Position numbers and translations under genes: made by a program. From the NCBI RefSeq assembly GCF_003367195.1, contig NZ_QRGO01000001.1, positions 1,474,501-1,538,500 of the forward strand: a DNA stretch of 64,000 nucleotides, read 5' to 3'. The DNA is from Undibacter mobilis. Its GTDB lineage: Bacteria > Pseudomonadota > Alphaproteobacteria > Rhizobiales > Xanthobacteraceae. Of this stretch, positions 26,183-34,663 are shown one piece after another; the first letter of the stretch is position 1, and each line of letters begins with the position of its first letter. The notes beneath the pieces are model-generated. The model saw nothing but the letters and a program-made list of their open reading frames with translations. It was not told where the DNA came from and searched no databases.

Positions 26183-27706
26183 ATGTCGACCGAGTCAGCA
26201 CAACAAGTGTCGGTGGCGCCTGCCGCCAGCGGCGTGAAGACCAGCGGCAATTGGTTCATTGCGAACTGGGGGTTGATCGCCGCGGTTCTGGCGATGATTG
26301 CCGTGCTCTTGTTGCCGACGCCGGCGGGGCTGCCGGTGGCCGGTCATCGCATGCTCGCCATCCTGCTCTTCGCTGTCATTGTCTGGATGACAGAAGCGAT
26401 CGATTACGCGGTGTCGGCCATCGTCATCGCGGCGCTGATGGCGTTTCTGCTCGGCCTGGCGCCCAGTGTCGCCAATCCGAAAGTGCTGCTCGGCACCAGT
26501 GGCGCCTTGACGATGGCGTTTTCCGGCTTCACCTCCACCGGGCTGGTGCTGGTCGCGGCAGCGCTCTTCCTCGCGGCAGCGATGACCCAGACCGGACTCG
26601 ACAAGCGCATCGCCCTTAACATTCTTTCGCGGGTCGGCACCGAAACGCGCAATGTCGTCATCGGCACCATTCTCGTCGGCATCGTGATCGCCTTCATGGT
26701 GCCGTCGACCACCGCGCGCGTGGCCTGTCTCGTTCCGATCACACTCGGCATGATCGCAGCCTTCGGCGTCAGCCGGACCAGCACCTTCGCAGCCATGCTG
26801 ATGATCGTGACGGTGCAGACCGCCAGCATCTGGAACGTCGGCATCAAGACCGCCGCGGCGCAGAACATGATCGCCATCGGCTTCATCGAGAAAGCCTTCA
26901 ACCAGACGATTACCTGGCTCGAATGGCTGATCGCCGCCGCGCCGTTCGGCATCGCCATGTCGATTGCGCTGTATTTCGTCATGACGTTCATGATGAAACC
27001 TGAGGTCGCCTCGGTGCCCGGCGGCGCCGAGGGCATCAAGAAGTCGCTCGCCGAACTGGGGCCCATGAAGGCGTCGGAAAAGAAGCTGCTCGCCATCTCG
27101 CTCACCTTGATCGCCTTCTGGGCGACCGAAGGCGTTCTGCACAAATTCGATACCAGCACCACGACGATTACCGCGGTGGCGCTGATGTTCATGCCGGGCA
27201 TCGGCATCATGACCTGGAAGGAGGCGCAGCCGAAAATCCCGTGGGGCACCGTGATCCTGTTCGGCATCGGCATCAGCCTCGGCACGGCGCTGCTGCAGAC
27301 CAAGGCGGCGACGTGGCTCGCCGACATTGTCGTCCTCGAGTTCGGTCTGAAGAACGCCACGGCACTCTTCATCCTCGGCACCATGAGTCTGTTTCTGGTC
27401 GTGATCCATCTCGGCTTTGCCAGCGCCACGGCGCTTGCATCTGCGATGATCCCGATCATCATCGCCGTGCTCAAGAGCGTGGCGACGCCCGGCATCAATG
27501 TCATCGGCATGACCATGCTGCTGCAGTTCGTGGTGTCGTTCGGCTTCATCCTGGTGGTGAACGCGCCGCAAAACATGGTGGCCTACGGCACCGATACGTT
27601 CAGCGCGCGCGACTTCGTACGCACGGGCCTGGTGCTGACTGTCATTGCGCTCGCTCTGGTGATGCTGCTCGGCGCCACGTACTGGCGCTGGCTTGGTTAT
27701 GCCTGA
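26183..27706 (+). CDS. DASS/SLC13-family anion symporter
   Basis: A 507-residue inner membrane transporter with about 11-12 hydrophobic segments and the two DASS substrate/sodium loops: VPSTTARVACLVPI near residue 172 and VVNAPQNMVAYGT near residue 457. Family members import dicarboxylates, citrate, 2-oxoglutarate or sulfate with Na+. A GGGGGAGA site precedes the ATG. korA begins 15 bases after the stop, so transporter and oxidoreductase are probably one operon, suggesting that the imported anion is, or becomes, a 2-oxoacid. Confidence 0.87.
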   Translation: MSTESAQQVSVAPAASGVKTSGNWFIANWGLIAAVLAMIAVLLLPTPAGLPVAGHRMLAILLFAVIVWMTEAIDYAVSAIVIAALMAFLLGLAPSVANPKVLLGTSGALTMAFSGFTSTGLVLVAAALFLAAAMTQTGLDKRIALNILSRVGTETRNVVIGTILVGIVIAFMVPSTTARVACLVPITLGMIAAFGVSRTSTFAAMLMIVTVQTASIWNVGIKTAAAQNMIAIGFIEKAFNQTITWLEWLIAAAPFGIAMSIALYFVMTFMMKPEVASVPGGAEGIKKSLAELGPMKASEKKLLAISLTLIAFWATEGVLHKFDTSTTTITAVALMFMPGIGIMTWKEAQPKIPWGTVILFGIGISLGTALLQTKAATWLADIVVLEFGLKNATALFILGTMSLFLVVIHLGFASATALASAMIPIIIAVLKSVATPGINVIGMTMLLQFVVSFGFILVVNAPQNMVAYGTDTFSARDFVRTGLVLTVIALALVMLLGATYWRWLGYA

Positions 27707-27721
27707 CGCGGGGGCGGCACG

Positions 27722-29440
27722 ATGACCCGTCAATCGATTGCGGTCGTCTTTGCCGGGAGCGGCGGCTCCGGCGCCATGAGCGCCGGGGCCGTCTTTCTCC
27801 GGGCGGCCGCCAGGGCCGGCTACTACGGCATGATGACGCAACTGTTCGGCGCCCAGGTGCGCGGCGGCGAATCGGCCTCATTGGTGCAGATCGGCGTTGC
27901 GCCGGTCGATGCGCCGCCGGATCGCTACGATGTCTTCGTCGCGCTCGACTGGGACAAGGTCGAGCAGTTCGCCGCCGAAATCCCGCTCGACGAGACGACG
28001 CTGATCATGGCTGATCCCGCGGCTGGTGCGGTGCCGCCGGGCATTGCCCGGTCGAAGGGCAAGGTCGTCGCGCTGCCGATGACCGATTCCTCTGAAACCA
28101 AGAGCGATCGCGCGCTGCACGGCAAACGCGTCAACATGTTCGCAACCGGCTGTCTCGCCGCCTTGTGCGGTATTGCGCCCGACAACGTCGCCGGCGCGAT
28201 CGAGGCGATCTTCGGCGACAAGGGCAAGGACGTGACGGCTGCCAATGCCGCGCGCGCTGCGGCGGGTGCGCAGGCCGCAAAGGGGCTCGGCCTCGATCTT
28301 GCGCTGGCGGCGCCGACCAAAGCGGCGCGCTGGCTCATCAACGGCAATCAGGCGGCGGCGCTCGGCGCTTTGCGCGGCGGCGTGCGGTTTGTCGGTTGCT
28401 ATCCGATTACGCCGGCGACCGATCTTGTCGAATGGCTGGCGCCGCATCTGATCAAGCTCGGTGGGCGGCTCGTGCTCGGCGAGGACGAACTGGCCTCGAT
28501 CAACCTGGTGCTCGGCGCCTCGTTCGGCGGCGTGCCGGCGATGACGGTGACGTCGGGACCCGGATTGTCGTTGATGGTCGAGAGTCTCGGCCTGGCGATC
28601 GCCGCGGAAATCCCGATGGTGCTGATCGATGTGATGCGCGCCGGGCCGTCGACCGGCATCGCCTCCAAGACCGAGCAGAGCGATCTCAACATCGCGATTT
28701 ACGGCACGCATGGCGATGCGCCGCACATCGTCATGGCGCCGCTGTCGGTCGCCGATTGTGCGGCGACGACGGAATACGCGGTCTATGTCTCGGAGTCGCT
28801 GCAGGTGCCGGCGATCGTTCTCTCGGACCAGATGCTGGGGCAGGCGACCGCCGTGATCGATCCGGTATCGGACCGTCCGGCGCCGATGGTGCGCAAGACC
28901 AATGGTGTCGCACCGGGCCAGCCGTTCAAGCGCTATGCGACCGGAGGCGATGCGGTGACGCCGATGCCGTCACCCGGCACGCCGGGCCGCGAATGGGTCG
29001 CCGAAGGCCTGACGCATAACGAGGCCGGCTTGCCGGCGAGCGGCGCGGCGATGCATGTGGCGCAGATTCACAAGCGCGCACGGAAGATCCGCGAGTTCGA
29101 TCCGGGCGCGCATTGGGGCGAGGTTACCGGCGCCGGCGACACCGCCATTCTCGCTTTCGGGTCGACGGTCGGCGCGGCCCGTGAAGCGGCGCGGCGTCTG
29201 GCCGAAACGGGGCATCCTGTGCGCGTCATCGCGCTGCGGATGCTGTCGCCATTGCCCATGCACGCACTCGCGCAGGCGCTCGACGGCGTCAAACGCCTTA
29301 TCGTCATCGAGCAGAACGACAGCGGCCAGCTCTACCGTCATTTGCTCGGCCACAAGGCGGTGCCGGTGGAGACCGAAAGCGTGGCGCGGCCCGGACCGCT
29401 GCCGTTCCGGCCATCCGAAATCGTCAACTATGTGGCGTGA
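27722..29440 (+). CDS. korA: 2-oxoacid:ferredoxin oxidoreductase, fused gamma-alpha subunit
   Basis: A 572-residue protein in which the gamma domain (about 1-190: VVFAGSGGSGAMSAGAVFLRAA, FGAQVRGGESASLVQIG) is fused to the alpha domain (about 200-570: GCYPITPATDLVEWLA, EDELASINLVLGASFGGVPAMTVTSGPGLSLM). This is the KorA layout of two-subunit 2-oxoglutarate/2-oxoacid ferredoxin oxidoreductases. The enzyme converts a 2-oxoacid and CoA to acyl-CoA and CO2 while reducing ferredoxin. 2-Oxoglutarate is the usual substrate of this form but is not proven by sequence. No ferredoxin gene is adjacent. Confidence 0.88.
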   Translation: MTRQSIAVVFAGSGGSGAMSAGAVFLRAAARAGYYGMMTQLFGAQVRGGESASLVQIGVAPVDAPPDRYDVFVALDWDKVEQFAAEIPLDETTLIMADPAAGAVPPGIARSKGKVVALPMTDSSETKSDRALHGKRVNMFATGCLAALCGIAPDNVAGAIEAIFGDKGKDVTAANAARAAAGAQAAKGLGLDLALAAPTKAARWLINGNQAAALGALRGGVRFVGCYPITPATDLVEWLAPHLIKLGGRLVLGEDELASINLVLGASFGGVPAMTVTSGPGLSLMVESLGLAIAAEIPMVLIDVMRAGPSTGIASKTEQSDLNIAIYGTHGDAPHIVMAPLSVADCAATTEYAVYVSESLQVPAIVLSDQMLGQATAVIDPVSDRPAPMVRKTNGVAPGQPFKRYATGGDAVTPMPSPGTPGREWVAEGLTHNEAGLPASGAAMHVAQIHKRARKIREFDPGAHWGEVTGAGDTAILAFGSTVGAAREAARRLAETGHPVRVIALRMLSPLPMHALAQALDGVKRLIVIEQNDSGQLYRHLLGHKAVPVETESVARPGPLPFRPSEIVNYVA

Positions 29441-29457
29441 AAGAGGGAACGCCAACC

Positions 29458-30309
29458 ATGTCCGACACGCTTGCCGCAACCACGACGGAACCGCATTGCG
29501 CCTATTCTGCCAAGGATTTTGCGTCCGGCGCCCATCCGGTGTGGTGCCCGGGTTGCGGCGATTTCGGCGTGCTGGCCGCGCTCGAGCGCGCGCTGGCCAA
29601 ACATTGTCGGCCGCCCCATGAGGTGGCGCTTATTTCCGGCATCGGCTGCTCGTCGCGGCTGCCGGGTTATATGAGTACGTACGGTTTTCACGGTGTGCAT
29701 GGCCGCGCCCTCGCCGCCGGCAGCGGGTTGAAGCTGGCGCGGCCCGATCTTGAGGTCATCGTTGTCGGCGGCGATGGCGACGGCTATTCCATCGGCGGCA
29801 ATCATTTCATTCATGCCTGCCGGCGCAATGTCGACATGCTCTATGTCGTCATGGACAACCGCGTCTATGGCATGACCAAGGGCCAACCGTCGCCGACCAC
29901 GGAGGCCGACTGGGACAGCGACATCGCGCCCGGCGGCATTGGTTTGCGGCCCTTTAATCCGCTCGCGGTGGCGATTGCCGCCGGCGCCAATTATGTGGCG
30001 CGCGGCTTCTCCGGCGACCCGAACGCACTCGCTGATCTTATCGTGGACGGCATCCGCTGGCCGGGCTTTGCCTTCATCGAAGTGCTGAGCCCCTGCGTCA
30101 CATTCCGCCCTGAGCAGCGCGAGTGGAAGAAGATGGTGCGGCCTTCGACGTTGTCGATCGAGCAGGATCGTGCCGCGGCGACAGCACTGGTCCTTGCCGA
30201 CGACGGCTTCAGCCTCGGGGTGCTCTATCGCGGCGACCGCGCTTCGATCGCGCCGGCGCAGAAGCCGGACATCGCCGTCGCCGATGTCGAGCGGGAATTC
30301 GCGCCGTAG
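29458..30309 (+). CDS. korB: 2-oxoacid:ferredoxin oxidoreductase, beta subunit
   Basis: A 283-residue thiamine-diphosphate subunit. The TPP motif is GGDGDGYSIGGNH...VVMDNRVYGMTKGQ (residues 104-142). Cysteines 30, 33, 64 and 213 (VWCPGCGDFG; GIGCSSR; SPCVTF) fit the ligands of the catalytic [4Fe-4S] cluster. The ATG at 29458 has a GAGGGA site; a GTG at 29437 overlapping the korA stop is an alternative. It forms the active complex with KorA. The presence of the oxygen-sensitive cluster suits expression at low oxygen. Confidence 0.88.
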   Translation: MSDTLAATTTEPHCAYSAKDFASGAHPVWCPGCGDFGVLAALERALAKHCRPPHEVALISGIGCSSRLPGYMSTYGFHGVHGRALAAGSGLKLARPDLEVIVVGGDGDGYSIGGNHFIHACRRNVDMLYVVMDNRVYGMTKGQPSPTTEADWDSDIAPGGIGLRPFNPLAVAIAAGANYVARGFSGDPNALADLIVDGIRWPGFAFIEVLSPCVTFRPEQREWKKMVRPSTLSIEQDRAAATALVLADDGFSLGVLYRGDRASIAPAQKPDIAVADVEREFAP

Positions 30310-30327
30310 GGTCACGAGATGCAGGTT

Positions 30328-30350
30328 GTGCGGCGCAGAGCGCGCCGCAC
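30328..30350 (+). repeat. 9-bp perfect hairpin in the leader of the Spy-like gene
   Basis: GTGCGGCGC (30328-30336), loop AGAGC, GCGCCGCAC (30342-30350) lies between korB and the Spy-like gene, ending about seven bases before that gene's ribosome site. It lacks a U-tract, so it may shield or stabilise the downstream message rather than terminate it. Confidence 0.45.
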
Positions 30351-30369
30351 CTACATGGAGGAAAGTGTC

Positions 30370-30876
30370 ATGAGAGCAGGTATCGCAATCTCGACTGCCT
30401 TGCTGATCGGAGGACTCGTGGCCGGATCTGCGCTCGCGCAGCCTGCCGGTTCTGCCGGCTCGGGTAACGGTTGGGGGCCGAACATGATGATGGGTCCCGG
30501 CATGATGGGCCCCGGCGGCGGCCGTGGCATGAGCTGGATGTGTAGCCCGCAGGCGGCGGGTCTTGCCGAATGGCGCAAACAGCGAATTGAGCAGTTGCTG
30601 AAGCCGACCGAAGCTCAGCGCAAGGCGCTCGACGACCTGCAGGTCGCGTCGACCAAGGCCGCCGAAGCCGTTTCTGCCGCTTGCCCGCGCGAGTTTCCGG
30701 CCAGCGCCCAGGCGCGGCTGGAGCTGATGGAGAAGCGGATGGAAGTCATGCTCACCGCGATCAAGACGGTGCGTCCGGCCTTTGACGCCTTCTACGCCAC
30801 CCTGTCCGACGAACAAAAAGCGCGGCTCAATTCAGCCGGCCCGCGCCGTTGGGGCTGGCACGGCTGGCGCAACTAA
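30370..30876 (+). CDS. Spy/CpxP-like periplasmic LTxxQ-motif protein with Met/Gly-rich segment
   Basis: A 168-residue protein with a Sec signal peptide (MRAGIAISTALLIGGLVAGSALAQP) and two LTxxQ-type helices (LKPTEAQRKALDDLQ; YATLSDEQKARLN), as in Spy/CpxP chaperone or metal-stress proteins. After the signal comes a Met/Gly/Pro-rich stretch (NMMMGPGMMGPGGGRGMSWM) that could bind Cu(I). GGAGGAAAG precedes the ATG at 30370; an upstream in-frame ATG at 30319 would spoil the signal peptide. It follows korB by 60 bases. A role in periplasmic copper or folding stress near the copper-dependent oxidase is a guess. Confidence 0.75.
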   Translation: MRAGIAISTALLIGGLVAGSALAQPAGSAGSGNGWGPNMMMGPGMMGPGGGRGMSWMCSPQAAGLAEWRKQRIEQLLKPTEAQRKALDDLQVASTKAAEAVSAACPREFPASAQARLELMEKRMEVMLTAIKTVRPAFDAFYATLSDEQKARLNSAGPRRWGWHGWRN

Positions 30877-30891
30877 TCGCAGTCGCAACAC

Positions 30892-30921
30892 AGAAAAAAG
30901 CCCCGGCCGAGGCCGGGGCTT
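30892..30921 (-). terminator. Rho-independent terminator of ompW
   Basis: AAGCCCCGGCC and GGCCGGGGCTT form an 11-bp perfect stem with a GA loop; the preceding AAAAAA gives a U6 tract on the minus strand. It lies 59 bases beyond the ompW stop and also separates it from the converging Spy-like gene. Confidence 0.88.
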
Positions 30922-30979
30922 GTCAGTCAACATCGGGTGGGGAGGACGCCCCGCTCGATTTCTTGGCGTTGGCGGATCT

Positions 30980-31687
30980 TTAGAACTTGTAGGTCACGCC
31001 GGCGCCGATCAGCCACGGATCGAGATTGACCTTGCCGGTGAGCGCACCGACGTTGCTGTCGCCGTCCCAGTTCGGACGCAGCCAGAGCTTCTTGACGTCG
31101 ACGTTGATGCCCCAGTGCTTGTCGATCATGTAGTCGAAGCCGATCTGCAGCGCCGGCGACCACGAGTTATGCAGGTGGCTGCGGGTGATAATGACGCCGG
31201 CGCCGTTGGCGGTGTTGCCGGCCGTCTGGCTGAAGAACATGGTGTAGTTCACGCCGGCGCCGATATAGGGCTTGAAGGCGCCGAAGTTGGTGAAGTGATA
31301 CTGCAGGGTCAGAGTCGGCGGCAGCAGCCAGGCCTTGCCAACATCGAGATTGTTGGTCGCGGCGGCGCCGGTGCCGGTGACGTGATGCTTGGTGACGCCG
31401 AGGATGAGTTCGGCCGCGATGTTCTTCGTGAAGAAGTAGGTGATATCGAGCTCCGGAACGACCGTATCGCTGGTGCTGAGGCCCGAGCCGGCCACCTGAT
31501 CGACCACGCCTGAGTTGCGCGTCACCACGCCCAGCGCGCGTAGACGAATCATCCACGGATTGAAGGCGTCGGCCATCGGTGCGGCCTTGTAGACCGGCTT
31601 CGCTGGCATATCGGCAGCGATAGCCGGCGCAATGGTGTATCCGACAAACGCCGCGACAAGCGCCGGCGCGATTTTATGTAGCATCAT
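30980..31687 (-). CDS. ompW: OmpW-family outer membrane protein
   Basis: A 235-residue protein with a signal peptide ending near APAIAADMP and OmpW features: WMIRLRALGVV, VVPELDITYFFTKNIAAELILGVTKHH, LPPTLTLQYHF and the C-terminal LIGAGVTYKF with terminal aromatic Phe. It forms a small eight-stranded beta-barrel. A FixK/Fnr box 89 bases upstream of its start on the divergent side suggests induction under oxygen limitation, as known for ompW under Fnr in enteric bacteria. Confidence 0.9.
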   Translation of the reverse strand: MMLHKIAPALVAAFVGYTIAPAIAADMPAKPVYKAAPMADAFNPWMIRLRALGVVTRNSGVVDQVAGSGLSTSDTVVPELDITYFFTKNIAAELILGVTKHHVTGTGAAATNNLDVGKAWLLPPTLTLQYHFTNFGAFKPYIGAGVNYTMFFSQTAGNTANGAGVIITRSHLHNSWSPALQIGFDYMIDKHWGINVDVKKLWLRPNWDGDSNVGALTGKVNLDPWLIGAGVTYKF

Positions 31688-31775
31688 GTTAGACCCCTAA
31701 CCCCGATAATGGCGGCGCGATGCCGCGATCAACACTGATCGGCTAACATTCAACAGGGGGCCGATCCCGGTAAAA

Positions 31776-31789
31776 TTGACCCACATCAA
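31776..31789. promoter_or_regulatory. FixK/Fnr box in the ompW-ccoN gap, closer to ompW
   Basis: TTGAC-CCAC-ATCAA matches the consensus at nine of ten positions. On the minus strand, a centre at -41.5 puts the start site near 31741 and the -10 at TTGAAT (31753-31748), 54 bases before the ompW ATG, so it probably serves ompW. Confidence 0.75.
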
Positions 31790-32007
31790 ACAAAAAACCG
31801 AACTGTGTTCATTGTGCATCGCCGTTGCACATTCTGTCGCGCGATACCGTCAAAACCGGCGCAATGATATTCGGCGTGCGCAAGGAATACCGCGCGGCTT
31901 GGTGAGGACCGGCTTTCCCATTGCGCTGCTGTGAATGCTCCGGGAATCGACGATCACAAGAGTCGTTGCAGTCGCCGTCCGCTGACGGAGACCCGCACTC
32001 CCGCAGT

Positions 32008-32021
32008 TTGACATTCATCAA
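32008..32021. promoter_or_regulatory. FixK/Fnr box of the ccoNOQP operon
   Basis: TTGAC-ATTC-ATCAA matches at nine of ten positions. With its centre at -41.5 the start site falls near 32056 and GATAGT (32044-32049) sits exactly where a -10 is expected, 44 bases before the ccoN ATG. The rest of the 412-base ompW-ccoN gap holds the ompW box at 31776 and no gene. Confidence 0.85.
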
Positions 32022-32099
32022 GGCTACCGCCCCGCCGCCCGTTGATAGTCCATCAAGGCCAGTATTCCCTCCGGCCGGCCATTCAACGGAAACTCCATC

Positions 32100-33752
32100 A
32101 TGGCGAACGCGCTCGCTCCCCAGAAAAACATGACGATTGGTGAAGGCGGCCTGGCGCTGGCCTTTACGGCCCTGGCGTTGGTCTCCCTCGTAATCGCGGC
32201 GAAGGCCTATACGCCCGAATATGCATTCCACGCTTATCTCTTCACCGCCGCGAGCATTGCCGCGGTCTTTGCCATCGCTAACCGCTACTTCGACCGCCCC
32301 GCCGGCAAGGCCCCGCTGCTGACCGCCGACGGGCGCCCGAACTACAATATGGGCCCGGTGAAATTCGCGACCATCGCCGCCGTCTTCTGGGGCGTCGCCG
32401 GTTTCCTGGTCGGCGTTATCATCGCCCTGCAACTTGCATTCCCGGCATTGAACCTCGATCTGCCGTGGACCAGCTTCGGCCGCCTGCGTCCGCTGCATAC
32501 GTCGGCGGTGATCTTTGCCTTCGGCGGAAACGTCCTGCTCGCCACGTCATTCTATGTCGTGCAACGCACCTGCCGCGCGCGGCTCGCCGGCGATCTGGCG
32601 CCGTGGTTCGTCGTGCTGGGCTACAATTTCTTCATTCTGATTGCCGGCACCGGCTATCTGCTCGGCATCACGCAGTCGAAGGAATACGCCGAACCCGAAT
32701 GGTACTCCGACCTCTGGCTGACGGTTGTCTGGGTCGTCTATCTGCTCGTGTTCCTGGGCACGATCTGGCGGCGCTCCGAGCCGCATATCTATGTGGCCAA
32801 CTGGTTCTATCTCGCCTTCATCGTCACCATCGCGGTGCTGCACCTCGGTAACAACGCCACCGTTCCGGTGTCGCTGTTCTCGCCGAAGTCTTACATCGTC
32901 TGGTCCGGCGTGCAGGATGCGATGGTGCAGTGGTGGTACGGGCACAACGCGGTCGGTTTCTTCCTGACCGCCGGCTTCCTCGCCATCATGTACTACTTCA
33001 TCCCGAAGCGGGCTGACCGTCCGGTCTACTCGTACCGGCTGTCGATCATCCACTTCTGGGCGCTGATCTTCCTCTACATCTGGGCCGGTCCGCACCATCT
33101 GCACTACACGGCGCTGCCGGACTGGGCGCAGACGCTCGGCATGACGTTCTCGATCATGCTGTGGATGCCCTCCTGGGGCGGCATGATCAACGGCATCATG
33201 ACGCTGTCGGGTGCCTGGGACAAACTGCGCACCGACCCGGTGCTGCGCATGATGGTGGTGTCGGTCGCCTTCTACGGCATGTCGACCTTCGAAGGTCCGA
33301 TGATGTCGGTGAAGGTCGTCAACTCGCTGTCGCATTACACCGACTGGACCATCGGTCACGTCCACTCCGGCGCGCTCGGCTGGGTCGCCTACATCTCCTT
33401 CGGCGCCATCTACTGCCTGGTGCCGTGGCTGTGGAACCGCAGGCTCTACTCGCTCAAGCTCGTCAACTGGCACTTCTGGATCTCGACCATCGGCATCGTG
33501 CTCTACATCACCGCGATGTGGGTGTCGGGCATCCTGCAGGGTCTGATGTGGCGCGCCTATACCTCGCTCGGCTTCCTCGAATACTCCTTCGTCGAAACGG
33601 TCGAGGCCATGCACCCCTTCTATGTGATCCGTGCACTCGGCGGAATTCTGTTCCTCTGCGGCGCGCTGATCATGGTGTTCAACCTCTGGATGACGGTGAA
33701 ATCGGAAGCCGTCGCCGGAGAAGCCGAAATCCGACTTCAGCCTGCCGAATAA
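32100..33752 (+). CDS. ccoN: cbb3-type cytochrome c oxidase subunit I
   Basis: The 550-residue catalytic subunit of the high-affinity cbb3 oxidase, an inner membrane protein with about 12 or more helices. Low-spin haem b and high-spin haem b3-CuB ligands are visible: [23 protein letters not shown] with [15 protein letters not shown] for CuB, and [17 protein letters not shown] for the haem histidines. It reduces O2 to water while pumping protons at very low oxygen. It is the first gene of ccoNOQP, preceded by a FixK box. Confidence 0.96.
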   Translation: MANALAPQKNMTIGEGGLALAFTALALVSLVIAAKAYTPEYAFHAYLFTAASIAAVFAIANRYFDRPAGKAPLLTADGRPNYNMGPVKFATIAAVFWGVAGFLVGVIIALQLAFPALNLDLPWTSFGRLRPLHTSAVIFAFGGNVLLATSFYVVQRTCRARLAGDLAPWFVVLGYNFFILIAGTGYLLGITQSKEYAEPEWYSDLWLTVVWVVYLLVFLGTIWRRSEPHIYVANWFYLAFIVTIAVLHLGNNATVPVSLFSPKSYIVWSGVQDAMVQWWYGHNAVGFFLTAGFLAIMYYFIPKRADRPVYSYRLSIIHFWALIFLYIWAGPHHLHYTALPDWAQTLGMTFSIMLWMPSWGGMINGIMTLSGAWDKLRTDPVLRMMVVSVAFYGMSTFEGPMMSVKVVNSLSHYTDWTIGHVHSGALGWVAYISFGAIYCLVPWLWNRRLYSLKLVNWHFWISTIGIVLYITAMWVSGILQGLMWRAYTSLGFLEYSFVETVEAMHPFYVIRALGGILFLCGALIMVFNLWMTVKSEAVAGEAEIRLQPAE

Positions 33753-33764
33753 ACGGGGACGACA

Positions 33765-34499
33765 ATGTCACTCTGGCAAAAACACGCCATCTTCGAGAAG
33801 AACTCCATCGTCCTCCTGCTCGGCATTCTCGTGGTGATCGCAGTCGGCGGCTTGGTGGAGATCGTGCCGCTGTTCTATCTCAAGAACACCATCGAAAAGG
33901 TCGAGGGCGTGCGGCCCTATACGCCGCTCGAACTCGCCGGCCGCAACATCTATGTCCGCGAGGGCTGCTATCTCTGCCACTCGCAGATGATCCGTCCGCT
34001 CCGTGACGAGGTCGAACGCTACGGCCACTACTCGCTCGCGGCCGAGAGCATGTACGACCGCCCGTTCCAGTGGGGTTCGAAGCGCACCGGTCCCGATCTC
34101 GCACGCGTCGGCGGCAAGTACTCCGACGACTGGCATCGCGACCATCTGGCCGATCCGCGCGCGGTGGTGCCGGGCTCGGTGATGCCGGCCTACAGCTTCC
34201 TGGCCAAGACCGATCTCGACTACAGGCACGTCGCTGAGGACATGAAGGTGCAGGCACTGCTCGGCGTTCCCTATACGCCGGAGATGATCGAGGGCGCTGT
34301 CAAGGATGTCGAAGTGCAGGCATCCGTCGATAACCCGGACGCCGGTGATCTGGTCAAGCGCTATCCCAAGGCGGTTGCGCGAGACTTCGACGGCAATCCG
34401 GGCCGCGTTTCCGAGGCCGATGCGCTGATCGCGTATCTGCAAATGCTCGGCACGTCGGTCGACTTCAAGATGTACGACGACAAAGCCAACATCCGGTGA
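33765..34499 (+). CDS. ccoO: cbb3-type cytochrome c oxidase subunit II (mono-haem)
   Basis: A 244-residue membrane-anchored c-type cytochrome. One N-terminal transmembrane helix (about 14-37) leads to a periplasmic domain with a single haem motif CYLCH at C68-H72 ([27 protein letters not shown]). It passes electrons from CcoP to CcoN. It starts 12 bases after ccoN. Confidence 0.95.
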   Translation: MSLWQKHAIFEKNSIVLLLGILVVIAVGGLVEIVPLFYLKNTIEKVEGVRPYTPLELAGRNIYVREGCYLCHSQMIRPLRDEVERYGHYSLAAESMYDRPFQWGSKRTGPDLARVGGKYSDDWHRDHLADPRAVVPGSVMPAYSFLAKTDLDYRHVAEDMKVQALLGVPYTPEMIEGAVKDVEVQASVDNPDAGDLVKRYPKAVARDFDGNPGRVSEADALIAYLQMLGTSVDFKMYDDKANIR

Positions 34500-34504
34500 T
34501 TGCC

Positions 34505-34660
34505 ATGGATCCGACCTACAAAGCTGCCGCCGAGTTCGCCCAGACCTGGGGACTCATCTACTTCACCGCGATCTTTCTCGCCGTGGTCGCCTACGCCTTC
34601 TGGCCATCGCGAAAGAAGCAATTCGACGAAGCAGCGCGCATTCCGCTGCGGGAGGACTGA
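34505..34660 (+). CDS. ccoQ: cbb3-type oxidase small subunit CcoQ
   Basis: A 51-codon frame with ATG at 34505 encodes MDPTYKAAAEF, then a single transmembrane helix (LIYFTAIFLAVVAYAFWP) and a basic-acidic tail ending PLREDstop. This is the classic CcoQ, which stabilises the cbb3 complex. It lies between ccoO (5-base gap) and ccoP (3-base gap). Confidence 0.92.
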   Translation: MDPTYKAAAEFAQTWGLIYFTAIFLAVVAYAFWPSRKKQFDEAARIPLRED

Positions 34661-34663
34661 GCC

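Noticed and set aside
26195-27841. Long minus-strand open frame opposite the DASS transporter
   Set aside because: The translation is an extremely His/Arg/Asp-rich repeat-like product of the complementary strand of membrane-helix codons; not credible as a protein.
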